A DNA stretch of 39,499 nt, taken from the NCBI GenBank assembly GCA_029559915.1, contig JAKPZU010000350.1, positions 1 through 39,499 of the forward strand. The letters are read 5' to 3'. Below, in pieces: positions 1 through 11,000 of this stretch. Position numbers and translations under genes: made by a program. Origin of the DNA: Bacillota bacterium. GTDB taxonomy: Bacteria > Bacillota_I > Bacilli_A > Izemoplasmatales > Hujiaoplasmataceae. Every line of letters begins with the position of its first letter. The stretch's first letter is position 1. The notes beneath the pieces are model-generated. The model was not told the DNA's origin and searched no databases. It was given only the letters and a program-made list of their open reading frames with translations.

Positions 1-1776
1 ATTATTGCCCATATCGATCACGGTAAATCAACCTTGGCAGATAGAATTTTAGAAATGACCCATTCGGTGGAACAAAGAGATATGAAAGCACAGTATCTCG
101 ATTCAATGGACTTGGAAAGAGAAAGAGGAATTACGATAAAATTAAACTCGATTGAGTTGAAATATAACGCCTTGGATGGGGAACAATATATATTCCATCT
201 AATCGACACTCCAGGGCATGTCGACTTTACTTATGAGGTATCAAGATCACTGGCTGCCTGTGAAGGTGCATTATTGGTAGTTGATGCCACTCAGGGTATT
301 GAAGCTCAAACATTAGCCAATGTTTATTTGGCTTTGGACAACAATCTGGAAATAATTCCCATTATCAACAAGATTGATTTGGATGCCGCTGATGTTGAGG
401 GCGTTATGAAGCAATTGGAAGACACTATCGGTCTAGATTCCAGAGACTGTATCTTAGTTTCCGCTAAAACCGGTTTTGGTGTCGATCAAGTTCTCGAAGC
501 AATTGTTAAACGGATCCCAGCACCTAAAGGTGATTTGGAAAAACCATTGGAAGCTTTGATATTTGACTCGTTTTATGATAGTTATCGTGGCGTCATTCCT
601 CTTGTCAGGGTCATGAATGGGGTAATGAGAATCGGCGATCAAATAAAAATGATGGCGACTGATGGAAAATATGAAATCATTGACTTGGGGGTTTATCTTC
701 CCAAAGAAGAGCATCGAGATTATCTATCATCTGGAGATGTTGGCTGGATTAGTGCTTCCATCAAAGAGATAGAAAAAATTCATGTCGGAGATACAATCAC
801 TAATAATTTAAAGCCGGCCTCTAAACCTTTGCCGGGTTATAGATTGCTGACACCAATGGTTTATTCTGGGGTTTATCCAGTTGATGCTGATGATTATAGT
901 GACCTGAAAGATTCAATTGAAAAAATGAAATTAAGCGACGCATCCCTAATCTTTGAACCTGAAACTTCAAGCGCTTTGGGCTTTGGTTTTAGAGTCGGAT
1001 TCTTGGGTATGCTGCATATGGAAATCTTCCAAGAACGTTTGGAAAGAGAATTCAATCAAAATTTAATTACCACCGCCCCATCGGTTAATTATAAGGTGTA
1101 TTTAGAAAACGGCTCTGTCATCGATGTTGATAATCCAGCCCTGATGCCAAAAAACCAGATGATTAAAAAAATCGAAGAACCATATGTCTTGGCAACCATC
1201 ATTTCTCCAAGTGATTATGTCGGAAACGTCATGGAACTTTGCCAGTACAAACGTGGCATTTTTAAAGATATGAAATACATTTCTGACTCTAGAGTGGAAA
1301 TTATCTATGAATTGCCTTTATCAGAAATAATCTATGATTTTTTCAATCGCCTTAAATCCAGTACAAAAGGATATGCATCCTTAGATTATGAAGTAATTGG
1401 ACATCGTGAATCCGATCTGGTTAAGATTGACATCCTATTAAATTCAGAACCGGTAGATGCCTTGGCATTTTTGGTTCATAGCGATTTTGCAAGACAAAGA
1501 GGCTTGAAAATTTGTCAAAAACTTAAAGATTTGATTCCACGTCAGCTTTTCGAGATTCCAATCCAAGCGGCGATTGGTTCAAAAATCATCGCAAGAACCA
1601 ACATTAAGGCTCTGAGAAAAGATGTATTAGCCAAATGTTATGGCGGGGATATTTCCAGAAAGAAAAAACTTCTGGAAAAACAAAAACAAGGTAAAAAACG
1701 TATGAAAAATGTTGGCTCGGTGGAAATCCCTCAAGAAGCCTTCATGTCGGTTTTATCACTTGAAGATGATGAATAG
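1..1776 (+). CDS. lepA: Elongation factor 4 (LepA), 5'-truncated by window edge
   Basis: Ribosome-associated translational GTPase (EF4/LepA family), acting on stalled or mistranslocated ribosomes. The reading frame is already open at base 1 and encodes the G1 motif AHIDHGKST at in-window residues 3-11, so the track start (a TTG at 34) lies inside this motif and is false; roughly the first 14 residues are outside the window. Further GTPase motifs are visible: DTPGHVDF (G3) and NKID (G4). The LepA-specific C-terminal part is present, ending [20 protein letters not shown]. It is followed directly by an intrinsic terminator whose stem includes the last bases of the TAG stop. Identification is very secure; only the N-terminus is missing because of the window boundary. 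Confidence 0.97.
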   Translation: MIAHIDHGKSTLADRILEMTHSVEQRDMKAQYLDSMDLERERGITIKLNSIELKYNALDGEQYIFHLIDTPGHVDFTYEVSRSLAACEGALLVVDATQGIEAQTLANVYLALDNNLEIIPIINKIDLDAADVEGVMKQLEDTIGLDSRDCILVSAKTGFGVDQVLEAIVKRIPAPKGDLEKPLEALIFDSFYDSYRGVIPLVRVMNGVMRIGDQIKMMATDGKYEIIDLGVYLPKEEHRDYLSSGDVGWISASIKEIEKIHVGDTITNNLKPASKPLPGYRLLTPMVYSGVYPVDADDYSDLKDSIEKMKLSDASLIFEPETSSALGFGFRVGFLGMLHMEIFQERLEREFNQNLITTAPSVNYKVYLENGSVIDVDNPALMPKNQMIKKIEEPYVLATIISPSDYVGNVMELCQYKRGIFKDMKYISDSRVEIIYELPLSEIIYDFFNRLKSSTKGYASLDYEVIGHRESDLVKIDILLNSEPVDALAFLVHSDFARQRGLKICQKLKDLIPRQLFEIPIQAAIGSKIIARTNIKALRKDVLAKCYGGDISRKKKLLEKQKQGKKRMKNVGSVEIPQEAFMSVLSLEDDE

Positions 1777-1806
1777 CACTCTCAAAAGGAGTGCTTTTTA
1801 TTTTTT
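1775..1806 (+). terminator. Intrinsic terminator of lepA
   Basis: Seven-base-pair stem AGCACTC / GAGTGCT with a 7-nt loop, followed by a T-rich run. The stem starts within the lepA stop codon. It separates lepA from the hemW operon. Confidence 0.85.
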
Positions 1807-1835
1807 ACAGCCGATACACTTTTAAAAAAACTAAG

Positions 1836-1851
1836 ATTATGTTAACATAAT
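1836..1851. promoter_or_regulatory. 16-bp perfect palindrome upstream of hemW (possible operator)
   Basis: ATTATGTTAACATAAT is its own reverse complement over 16 bases and lies 12 nt before the hemW ATG, in the short gap after the lepA terminator where the promoter must be. CATAAT at its right end could serve as a -10 box, but no good -35 is visible. This could be a regulator-binding site or a chance AT-rich palindrome. Confidence 0.3.
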
Positions 1852-1863
1852 AATGGTGATAAT

Positions 1864-2973
1864 ATGATAAAGGGTTTATACATTCACATTCCTTTCTGCG
1901 ATCAAATATGTACATATTGTGATTTTGTCAAGATGGTTGCTAGTGATGAATTGAAGGTGGATTACGTCCGGGCACTGATAAAAGAATTGGAGTATTTTTC
2001 TGATTTGGTGGAACACACGAAGACAATATATATTGGCGGCGGAACGCCGTCATCACTCGACATCGATTTGTTGGAGGCTTTTTTATCTGAATTGTCAGTT
2101 ACAGTCAATCTTAAAGAAATTGAAGAATTCACCATAGAAGCCAATCCTTGTGACGTTAGTGATGAGCTCTTGAAATTGTTCAAGAAATTTCATGTCAGTC
2201 GCATCAGCATGGGTGTCCAGTCCACCGATGATGGCTTGTTGAAGTTTCTTGGTCGCAACCATACTCTTGAATCTGTAATAAAAGCAGTTGAACTGATAAA
2301 AAAATACAATTTCAATTTAAATCTTGATTTTTTGTATGCAGTTCCGGGTCAGACTGAAGAGATGATTCGAAAAGATTTGGATTTCATTAAATTATGTGAT
2401 CCTCAACACGTGTCCTATTATTCTTTGATAGTTGAGGATCGTACTATCATCAATCATTTGATAAATACTCATAAAGTAGCTGATTTTCCTGATGATTTAG
2501 CAAGAGATTTCGCTGATATTATTGACCAGCATTTGGCTGACTTAGGCTATGATAAATATGAAGTTTCCAATTATTGCAAACCTGGGTTTGAATCCAAGCA
2601 CAATTTGATATATTGGAACGTTGAAGAATATCTTGGCATTGGTTTGAATGCCAGTTCACAATATAATTACATTCGCATGAAAAACCCAAAAAGCATCAAG
2701 GAATATATTGCCGGTACCAAGAAAAATGCTCTCAATATGCATCAATTGGAAGAATACAATCCAAAATTGGAACTTTTGTTACTGGGACTCAGAAAAACTA
2801 AAGGTGTAAGTTTGGAATACTACAAATCAAGAATTAAAAAAGACGTTTTTGAAGTATATCCGGTTTTATCCAAACATCTGGAAAATAAACTTTTGGAGTT
2901 GAAAGATGGCTACCTGAAGTTTACAAAAAATGGTATGTATTTAGCAAATCAAGTTTATATTGATATTATTTAA
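1864..2973 (+). CDS. hemW: HemW-type radical SAM protein
   Basis: 369-aa member of the HemN/HemW radical SAM family. The CX3CX2C cluster motif is at residues 12-19 (CDQICTYC), preceded by the family-typical YIHIPFC and followed by IYIGGGTPS. HemW proteins are cytosolic heme-binding proteins proposed to deliver heme; they are often mislabelled coproporphyrinogen III oxidase. The length fits HemW rather than HemN, which is about 450 aa with an N-terminal extension. The ATG is preceded by GGTGAT as ribosome site. It is the first gene of hemW-xerD-deoB, with only 12 nt to xerD. No other heme genes are in the window, so a substrate cannot be argued from context. Confidence 0.9.
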   Translation: MIKGLYIHIPFCDQICTYCDFVKMVASDELKVDYVRALIKELEYFSDLVEHTKTIYIGGGTPSSLDIDLLEAFLSELSVTVNLKEIEEFTIEANPCDVSDELLKLFKKFHVSRISMGVQSTDDGLLKFLGRNHTLESVIKAVELIKKYNFNLNLDFLYAVPGQTEEMIRKDLDFIKLCDPQHVSYYSLIVEDRTIINHLINTHKVADFPDDLARDFADIIDQHLADLGYDKYEVSNYCKPGFESKHNLIYWNVEEYLGIGLNASSQYNYIRMKNPKSIKEYIAGTKKNALNMHQLEEYNPKLELLLLGLRKTKGVSLEYYKSRIKKDVFEVYPVLSKHLENKLLELKDGYLKFTKNGMYLANQVYIDII

Positions 2974-2985
2974 TGGGTAAATAAA

Positions 2986-3900
2986 ATGCTGGAATCATAT
3001 TTGAAAGAATATCTTTATTATTTAAAAGTTACCAAGAATTTAGCTAAAAATACCATTCTGTCATATGAAAGAGATTTGTCGGATTATCTTGATTTTATCA
3101 AGCGAAACTATGATATCAAAGACTATAATAACATTTCTGACGAGCATTTGAGGAACTACCTCAAGAGTTTGGCGCGTCGAGAAATCAAAGCTACATCCAT
3201 TACCAGAAAGATTAGTTCCATTCATAATTTTCATAAGTATTTGACAACCGAGGATTTGGTTGACAAAGACGTAAGTGAAAGAATCAAAAAACCAAAAACT
3301 AAAAAAACTTTACCAACGGTCTTGAATATTCAAGAGATAAACGCTATTATAAATCTTACCTATAAAAATGAAGAACCATTGGAAATAAGAAACAGAGCTT
3401 TGGTTGAGTTAGCTTATGGATCGGGCCTTAGAGTTAGTGAATTGCTGGAACTAAAGATTAGTGATTTACATCTCAACAAGGGTTTGGTGACGGTTGTTGG
3501 CAAAGGAAATAAAGAAAGAATCATACCCGTAAGCGAAGCTTGTGAGCAAGCTCTAAGGGATTATATTGTTAAAGCCAGACTTAAACTGAATCCCAAATCG
3601 CAAAACACGTTATTTGTCAATAAATTCGGCAACAAGTTAAGCCGAGTCGGCTTTTATAAAATTGTACAGACTTTGGCGGAGGAAGCGCATATCAATAGAA
3701 AGATATCGCCTCATACCTTCCGTCACACTTTCGCAACTCATTTATTAGAGAATGGTGCTAATCTAAGGTCTGTACAAGAACTTCTGGGACATGAAGACAT
3801 TATGACAACCGAACATTATACCCATGTCTCCAAGTCCCATTTGAAAGATGTTTATAATGAAGCGCATCCCCGCGCTGATGGAAAAGAGGAAAAATCATGA
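2986..3900 (+). CDS. xerD: Tyrosine recombinase XerD (XerC/D family)
   Basis: 304-aa site-specific tyrosine recombinase; Xer proteins resolve chromosome dimers at dif during division. It has an N-terminal SAM-like core-binding domain (about residues 1-90) and a C-terminal catalytic domain. The catalytic residues can be placed: R149 (GSGLRVSEL), K173 (GKGNKER), H243 and R246 (HTFRHTFATHLL), H269 (LLGHED) and nucleophile Y278 (TEHYTHVS). The gene overlaps the following deoB by four bases (ATGA). The xerD-deoB order matches the Bacillus ripX-drm arrangement, favouring XerD over a phage integrase. The ribosome site is weak, so coupling to hemW is likely. Confidence 0.9.
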   Translation: MLESYLKEYLYYLKVTKNLAKNTILSYERDLSDYLDFIKRNYDIKDYNNISDEHLRNYLKSLARREIKATSITRKISSIHNFHKYLTTEDLVDKDVSERIKKPKTKKTLPTVLNIQEINAIINLTYKNEEPLEIRNRALVELAYGSGLRVSELLELKISDLHLNKGLVTVVGKGNKERIIPVSEACEQALRDYIVKARLKLNPKSQNTLFVNKFGNKLSRVGFYKIVQTLAEEAHINRKISPHTFRHTFATHLLENGANLRSVQELLGHEDIMTTEHYTHVSKSHLKDVYNEAHPRADGKEEKS

Positions 3901-5075
3901 AATTTAAACGTGTAATTTTAATTGTAATTGATTCAGTGGGAGTCGGAGAAATGCCTGACGCCGATGTTTTTGGCGATAAAGGAGCTAATACAATCGGCAA
4001 TTTGGCAAAAGCGGCCGGCGGTATCAACTTACCGGTTTTAAAAACTTTTGGCTATGGGAATTTAACAGAAATTTTAGGGGTTGAACCTGTCGTTTATCCG
4101 CGCGCAAATACAACTAAAATGGCTGAATTATCCAATGGTAAAGATACGATGACAGGGCATTGGGAGTTGATGGGAATTAAGACCGAAGTGCCGTTCAAAA
4201 CCTTTACCGATACCGGTTTTCCTCAAGATTTGATTGAGGAAATCGAAAAGATTACCGGTAGAAAAGTTGTTGGTAACAAGTCAGCTTCCGGTACGGATAT
4301 TTTGGTGGAATTGGGTGAACACCAAATGAAGACCGGAGATTTGATTGTTTATACTAGCGCGGACAGCGTCTTGCAGATAGCAGCTCATGAGGAAATCATT
4401 CCTTTACAGGAATTGTACGATATTTGCGAAAAGGTTAGAAAATTGACCTTGGTAGACAAATGGCGAGTGGGAAGAATTATTGCCAGACCTTATCTAGGAA
4501 ATCCAAAGGATGGTTTCAAAAGAACGACAAATCGCCATGATTACGCTTTGAGTCCAACCTCAAAAACGGTATTGAATATCTTGGAAGAATCAAAGTTTGA
4601 CGTTATTTCCGTAGGAAAAATACGCGACATATTCAATGGTTCCGGCATAACTGAACATTATGGTATAAAGTCAAATCATGATGGAATGAATCGAGTAATC
4701 GATCTGACAAAAAAAGATTTTACCGGTCTATGCTTTGCCAATCTGGTTGATTTTGACGCTCTATACGGTCATCGCCGCGATGCAATGGGATATAAGTTGG
4801 CTATGGAAGAGTTTGACAGCGATTTAGGACGATTACTAAAATATTTGAAAGATGACGATTTATTGATGATTACAGCTGATCATGGTAATGATCCAACATT
4901 CAAAGGCACCGATCACACCAGAGAGTATGTGCCGCTATTTATCTATGCCAGAAACTATAACGGCAAGTTCTTGCCTGAAAGAGCTACGTTCGCTGATGTT
5001 GGCACAACGATTGCCGATAACTTCAATCTTCCGGGAACTTCAATCGGCTGCAGTGTTTTAAGAATTCTTGAATAA
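3897..5075 (+). CDS. deoB: Phosphopentomutase
   Basis: 392-aa phosphopentomutase of the alkaline-phosphatase superfamily. It interconverts (deoxy)ribose-1-phosphate and (deoxy)ribose-5-phosphate in nucleoside catabolism and salvage. Visible motifs: metal-binding IDSVGVGEMPDA near the N-terminus, KDTMTGHWELMG with the phospho-accepting Thr at about residue 84, SADSVLQIAAHE, and the metal ligands ITADHGNDP and GTDHTREYVP near the C-terminus. The length is normal for the family. The start overlaps the xerD stop (ATGA) and has AGAGGA upstream. It works between DeoD and DeoC, which are encoded about 21 kb downstream. A bidirectional terminator follows. Confidence 0.96.
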   Translation: MKFKRVILIVIDSVGVGEMPDADVFGDKGANTIGNLAKAAGGINLPVLKTFGYGNLTEILGVEPVVYPRANTTKMAELSNGKDTMTGHWELMGIKTEVPFKTFTDTGFPQDLIEEIEKITGRKVVGNKSASGTDILVELGEHQMKTGDLIVYTSADSVLQIAAHEEIIPLQELYDICEKVRKLTLVDKWRVGRIIARPYLGNPKDGFKRTTNRHDYALSPTSKTVLNILEESKFDVISVGKIRDIFNGSGITEHYGIKSNHDGMNRVIDLTKKDFTGLCFANLVDFDALYGHRRDAMGYKLAMEEFDSDLGRLLKYLKDDDLLMITADHGNDPTFKGTDHTREYVPLFIYARNYNGKFLPERATFADVGTTIADNFNLPGTSIGCSVLRILE

Positions 5076-5083
5076 TAAATTAA

Positions 5084-5109
5084 AGGGGCTGATTATTCAG
5101 CCCCTTATT
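5084..5109. terminator. Bidirectional terminator between deoB and coiled-coil gene
   Basis: Strong 9-bp stem AGGGGCTGA / TCAGCCCCT with a TTAT loop, flanked by AT-rich sequence on both sides. It lies between the two convergent stop codons; the minus-strand stop overlaps its edge. It probably ends transcription from both sides. Confidence 0.85.
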
Positions 5110-8038
5110 TGTTGATAAGCAATGGATTACGTCTAATTTTTCTTGCTAGTCTCTTTAGTTCAATCTTTTCTTTCTTTTGAATCTCCTTATCGGTTTTCTT
5201 GACAATTAGCCTGATGCGACGATTGGTTTTGGTCAATTTTACGTAAGGTTTATAAGTGGAAAGGACCTTGTCAAAAGATTGGGAGAGATCCAGGATGTAT
5301 TTTTTACTTTCGGTCAAGGTTAAGTTGTATTCTTTTGTCAAATTGTCTACTTCGGCTTCATAGAAAGATCTTTTATCATTTTGTTGTTGCTGATACCTGG
5401 ATTCAAGCATTTGCAATTCCAATTGTTTTTGATAAATTTCGGCTTCCTCTTTTTTTATTAAGTCTTCCTTAATTCTTTTGGCTTCCTCGATGATAATATC
5501 TCTTTCAACATTAAGTTGCTCAACATTTTTTTGATATTCATTATCGATGTAATGGATTTCCATTTGGTATTCTTTGACTATCTTGTCTTTTTCATTTTGA
5601 ATTTCAATAATGTAGTTTGAAAGTACATTTTGGTCTAATTCTGGCTGTTCACGATAATAAAGTTTTAAATATTCATCCAACAAGTCCTTAGTTTTGTTGT
5701 CAAGTTCAGCTTCAGCCAATTTTAGTTTAAATTCATACCTTTTCTTCATTCGTTCCAAAGTATCAAAGAAAGTTGGTTCCAGTGGGTTCACTTTGTTGAC
5801 TAGGTAAACCTTAAGGTATTCATATCGTTCTTTGGCGTTATTATAGATGCCCTGCATTTCTTCAATGGTTTCATCTCTCAAAGCCATGGCTTCCTCAAGC
5901 GCTTCTTCTAAATGGTCGTCGAGATTTTTTAATCTAATCTTGGCATTGTTTATCACTGAATTTTCTTTGAGGGTCATTTCTGAATTGTCAATCAATTCAG
6001 CATATTGATCCTTAACTTTTTTGAAATCTTTTTCCAAAGACTTAAGATCTTTTTGATCAGGATTTTGCGAGAGCAGAAGATGATGATGGGTATAGATTTT
6101 TGCCTGATACTCATCAATGATATCACGTTTGCGTTTCTTGGATTGTGATTCTTGGTTGATGATAATGTCGTTGAAATATTCTCTTTCTTCGTCAACTGCG
6201 GTAATTATTGCTTGAACTCTTAACTTGAACTCGTCATTGGCAAGTTTAATTTGCTCTTCCGCAAAACGCATTTGATTTTCATAGGTTTTCAAAACAAATT
6301 CATTATGGATTTTAGTCTCATCTTCAACGCGATTGGATTGCATAACCAAAAATCTTTTCTCGTTCTCAAACATGGTGCGAAAATGAATTGCGGTGATGTC
6401 ATATTCTTTTAGAGCCAACTTGATGTCTGATAAAGCTTCGACAAGTTCAATTTCGTGGTCTTCCTTGCTACGAATGAACTTAATCATCATGTCAGTTATA
6501 AAGTTCAAATACTTGCGATTTATACCATTGATCTTTACATCGTGTTTCAGATAAGAGTTTATCGCCTTGTCCAATTTGAAAATATTTTGTTTCTCAATCT
6601 TAATATGGTTGGCTGAAAGTGATGTGTCGGCTTTTTTTTCCACAAAGAAGTTTTGAACATCGAGGATATTGCTGATGAGATCGATATCCTGAAGATATAT
6701 TTGCCTTTCGACTTCATATATCAACTTAGCTTCAATCTCGTTGATTTGTTGGTTTAATTTCAAAGTTTTAATATCATAATTTACATTGATTTTGTGTTCT
6801 TTGTTTATCTTCAAGGTAGATAGGTAATTTACTTCATCCTTAATGATTTTTGTGGCTTTATCTCCAATTATTTGGGCTAGGAAAGGGTCAACCATAAGAA
6901 TGTCGAGATAAAGTTTGTAGTATTTTTCCATTTGGAAAATTAGTTTTCTCGACTCTTTTTGATATTCGAAGAAAATTATTTTTTTGTCTTCCAAAATCGA
7001 TTTGGTCATTTTTCTTGCTTTTTTTTCAGTTTTAGCGAGGATATCCTTATACTTGATGGCAATATTATAAGTTCTGATAAGTTGACCTAACGACGCCAAG
7101 TTCTCGTTTTTAGCCCACACTATCTGTTCTTTGAGATTTAAAAGACTCTCTTCGACATGACTGAAGAAATTAGGGTCATTAATAATCATGTTGCCTTTGC
7201 GTTGCAAAAGTTTATCCAATACCTTTTGATAAAGGCTTTGATATTCTTCGTGTAATATTGATTTAATCTTCGCTTCTTGGGTCAATAGATGCTTTTTAAA
7301 CAATTTGAATTGTTTTAACTTGTCGGAAATCAAACTTTTCATTTCTTGAGAATTCAAATTTGTTTCAGCAGTGAAGGTCATCTGATTATCTAGATATTCA
7401 GCGGTCTCTTGTTGGAAAAAATCATAAATTTTGTTCAATTGTACATTCTTGTTCTGCATCAATTGGGCAATGCGATCGTTCATTTCAAAGATTTCATTGT
7501 CAAGCGTCGTAAAAAAATCCATCACTTCAGACTCATATTTTTGAATGATTTTTTCAAAAGTTTTATTCTTTTCTGTCAGGAATTGATAAAACTCATCCAA
7601 ATCGATGATATCTTTGGCATAATACATTTTGAGTTCATTGAAGAAGTCAAATGATGATTGAAGCAAGGCTTTATTCAAATAATCGAAATTCATCAATTTA
7701 TCTTGGGCATTCTTGTATTCGAATTCCAAAATATTTTGATTTTGATTTTGAATCTGTTTTTCAGTATTCATGATGATATTCTGACGATCAATAATAACTG
7801 TTTCATTATGATAGAAGATGCTATGTTTCAGTTCCTTGACTTTATCTTTTAATTCGGTTAATGACTGACGACTTTCTTGTAAATTGTTCAAGGTCACTTG
7901 ATGATGATTTTTTGCACGATGGACAATTGATTCAGCGAAACGTTCAAAAAGCGATAACTCTTCTTTCAAAGCGTTATCAATCTTTTCCTTGTAATCATCG
8001 AAATTGTCGTAATTCACTTGAATCTTATCGTCACTCAT
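5105..8038 (-). CDS. Giant coiled-coil protein, function unknown (977 aa)
   Basis: No recognised family. The whole protein is rich in Glu, Lys, Gln, Leu, Ile and Asn, with almost no Gly, Pro or Trp and no Cys that I can find, as in a long helical coiled-coil rod. No signal peptide, membrane segment or nucleotide-binding motif is visible, so it is not a complete SMC or Rad50-type ATPase. The last 44 residues change character and are strongly basic (about 18 Lys/Arg against 4 Asp/Glu; RRIRLIVKK, KRLARKIRR), suggesting a nucleic-acid, membrane or partner contact. The ATG is preceded by AGGTGA, which overlaps the stop codon of the upstream 1151-aa coiled-coil gene, so the two are translationally coupled. 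A cytoskeletal or scaffold role is only inference. Confidence 0.85.
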   Translation of the reverse strand: MSDDKIQVNYDNFDDYKEKIDNALKEELSLFERFAESIVHRAKNHHQVTLNNLQESRQSLTELKDKVKELKHSIFYHNETVIIDRQNIIMNTEKQIQNQNQNILEFEYKNAQDKLMNFDYLNKALLQSSFDFFNELKMYYAKDIIDLDEFYQFLTEKNKTFEKIIQKYESEVMDFFTTLDNEIFEMNDRIAQLMQNKNVQLNKIYDFFQQETAEYLDNQMTFTAETNLNSQEMKSLISDKLKQFKLFKKHLLTQEAKIKSILHEEYQSLYQKVLDKLLQRKGNMIINDPNFFSHVEESLLNLKEQIVWAKNENLASLGQLIRTYNIAIKYKDILAKTEKKARKMTKSILEDKKIIFFEYQKESRKLIFQMEKYYKLYLDILMVDPFLAQIIGDKATKIIKDEVNYLSTLKINKEHKINVNYDIKTLKLNQQINEIEAKLIYEVERQIYLQDIDLISNILDVQNFFVEKKADTSLSANHIKIEKQNIFKLDKAINSYLKHDVKINGINRKYLNFITDMMIKFIRSKEDHEIELVEALSDIKLALKEYDITAIHFRTMFENEKRFLVMQSNRVEDETKIHNEFVLKTYENQMRFAEEQIKLANDEFKLRVQAIITAVDEEREYFNDIIINQESQSKKRKRDIIDEYQAKIYTHHHLLLSQNPDQKDLKSLEKDFKKVKDQYAELIDNSEMTLKENSVINNAKIRLKNLDDHLEEALEEAMALRDETIEEMQGIYNNAKERYEYLKVYLVNKVNPLEPTFFDTLERMKKRYEFKLKLAEAELDNKTKDLLDEYLKLYYREQPELDQNVLSNYIIEIQNEKDKIVKEYQMEIHYIDNEYQKNVEQLNVERDIIIEEAKRIKEDLIKKEEAEIYQKQLELQMLESRYQQQQNDKRSFYEAEVDNLTKEYNLTLTESKKYILDLSQSFDKVLSTYKPYVKLTKTNRRIRLIVKKTDKEIQKKEKIELKRLARKIRRNPLLINK

Positions 8039-8047
8039 TCATTTCAC

Positions 8048-11000
8048 CTAAGCATTGATGATTCGATCTTGTTTTTCCTTGGATTTTTGTTTTTCGTCAT
8101 TGATTATTTCTCTGGATTCAGCGCTTTTCAACATCGTTTCTTTAAAGTTGAGTTGGAAGATTGTCAATAAATCCATATGATAAGTATTCAATTTTTCGAA
8201 AGACTTATTGATTCTTGAGTCATTGTCGATTAAAAGTCGATTGGCAAACTGTTTGTTTATGTAATCCTGATATGTATCGTAGTAACTTTCATTAATCAAG
8301 GTGTATTGTTGTAAAAATTCGTTTTCAAGTTCTTGAATTTCCTTGTATAGTTTTGCATAGTCTTCAGGCAAACGATTTTGAACGGCGATTATTTCTTCGA
8401 GAAGGCCAGGCTTTGACATTAATTTATTGCCTTCAATTTCAGAGAATTTTTTAAGAAGTTCGTCCTGTTTTTCAAGATATAATTGTTCTTTTTGAGTATC
8501 CATAGAGGTCAACAATTCAACTTTTTCCTGAGGAAGTTGATTAATTTTTTCTTCAAGCAACTTGATGGTTTTAGAGATGTCTTCTTCCCGCTTGAAGTTG
8601 AGTTCATAAAGGTATCTAACTTCTTCATCATATGCATCTGTCATATTCGCTCTAAATTTGGCCAACATATTGACGTAACGCTTGTGTTGATTGGTAAAAA
8701 TTACTCTTTCTTTAGCAATTTCTTCATCTATCAATTTTAGCATGTGCAGCAATTGACGGTCATTTTTTATGATGATATCGGTAATTTCTTTTTCCAAGAA
8801 AGCCAAGAATTCAGTTGATTGTTCTTTTTCAAGCAAATATTGATCGTTTATCGCTTTAACTCGCCTTTTGAATGTATTATTAATTTTATTGGCATTATCA
8901 AGCAATAAATCTATTTGTTTTTTTCTTTTGGTCTTATATTTTATTGCTTGAAAAGCCAGTTCATCATATTCTTGGTTAATTATCCCAATGTTTTCTTCAG
9001 TTTGAATTCTGGCCTGAGCGATAAAGTCAAGATCGTTTTCGGCGATTTTATCGCGAATATAGAAAATGTTCTTGGTAATCTCTGTCATGTAGTTCTCAAG
9101 AATCTTAACTGCAGAAATGAAGTATTTTTGCAGACCATGATAGAAAACTTTAGTTTTAGTCTTGTTGTTAAATTGGTCAAAAATACTTACAACCAAGAGA
9201 TTAAAATCAGTCAAGGCTTTTTCGTAATTAAACGTCAAGTCGTTGATTAAGTCTGGTATTTGATATTTGTATATTTGGTTCAGGGTTTTGTTATAAATAT
9301 AAGTTATCAAAGCTGATATTTCGCTAAAATAACCTCTAGATTTGATGATTGACGATTCATTGTTCAAGAAGTTTTCTTCATTGAATATTAAAAGCTTTTT
9401 GAGCTTCAAGATATATTCTTCAGCCAAAGCATTTAGGCTATCGCTCAAGTCGTTATGTTCTCGATGATACAGACTAGCAGCTTTCATGCAAGCGGAAATC
9501 TTTTTGTCCAGCTGTCTCTTCAATTGTTTTTGCACTGCCAAGCGATTCTTTTCAACAATAGTCAAATAAGTCCAATTATTATTGCTTTTGGATAAGTATT
9601 GTTTAAAGGCGGCAGTAGTAGTATTGTTCGTGTTAATCAATTTCTGCATATGGTGGATAAAATCAATTACAGAATCGGAACTGATTTTATCTTTCTTTAG
9701 CTCTTTGTTTCTAATATCGAAAAACTTTTTGGCATAAGCGAAATTAGCACTTTTAACTTGTTTAATTATTTCCAATTTTGCGATTTTGTACATCAAGTAA
9801 GACATTTGATTTTGTTGCTTGAAGAAGGCTTCTTGCTGGGAAATCAGTTTATCAAAACCAAGTTTATGAATGCTTTCTTCCTCTTTGCTTAGATTCAACA
9901 TGTACTGGAGGTGTTCAGCGCCGAGTTCTTTATTCTTGTTAAGTTCAAGAACATCGTTGTTTATTTTTAGAAGACCCTCTTTGTATCTAGTTTTAATTTG
10001 AATAGACTCGATATTTTTATTATGCTGATACGTGGCGAAGAATTCGTCATTTTCCAAGGAAGCCAAATACTTCTGGTAGTCTCCCAAGATTTCCAATGCG
10101 TCTATTTTTTTTCTAATTTTCGCTACTTCCAGTCTATTGCTAGATTCTAGAGTAACGATTTTTAGAGAAACATCGTCTATTTTTGCGATTAAACGGGTCA
10201 GATTGCCCGTGACTTCGTTGATGCGAACCATCATATTGATTTTGTAGTCTTCATAAGCTTTGGAAGTGGTGGTGACGAAATTGTTTTTTGTATCCAAAAG
10301 TTCTTGATGGAAGTCAATAAGACCGTTAAGCAAACGGTCGAGTTCATCAAAGCCTTGGTTGAGATAAAAGGCGAAATTGGAATATGTATCAATTGAATTC
10401 TGTAAAAAAGTTATCGGTACGGAATATGCAAGCTTGATTTCTTCACTTCTTTTAAAGGAATCGATCTTGATTTTTTTGATTTCCTGTTGATATTTTCTGA
10501 TAGTGAAATTTGTCAGAGTTGTATTTCTTTGTAGTAAATATTCAGCTTTTTTTTCGATTATTTGTTTTTGGAGAATATATTTCTTTAAGTTTGCATCATC
10601 ACGTTCATCATGAGCTTTAATCATTAATTGGTAAACTCGGGTAAGAGAAGATTCTAAATCCGCCTTTACTTTTGCTTCGAAGTTTATTTTTTGGGTATTT
10701 AACTCTCGGATTTGAACAACATATTTTTTGATCATCTGTTGATTTAATTCCGAATGAGGTTGTTGCTTGTTCTTAGAAATCTTTTTGATATTTTCTCTCT
10801 GAAGTTCAAGATTATTGGAGTTTTCCTTGAATAAACTAATAATGCCAATTTGAGTTCCACGGAGGTGTTCCAATGATTTTAAAACAATCTGGTTTAGTTC
10901 CTTGGAGTCGCTGATATTAGCTTCCTTAAGAGAGTCATTAAGTGAATCAAGCGCATTTTTAGCCTTTTCCATGGTGTTGAGCAAATCATTGGCCAAGAAG

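Noticed and set aside
7409-8058. Plus-strand ORFs opposite the coiled-coil gene (7409, 7658, 7861)
   Set aside because: Antisense shadows of a Lys/Glu-rich gene, giving Phe/Ile/Leu-rich false membrane proteins.
8483-9250. Plus-strand ORFs of 85 and 111 aa opposite the 1151-aa gene
   Set aside because: Same antisense effect; no start context and no independent gene features.
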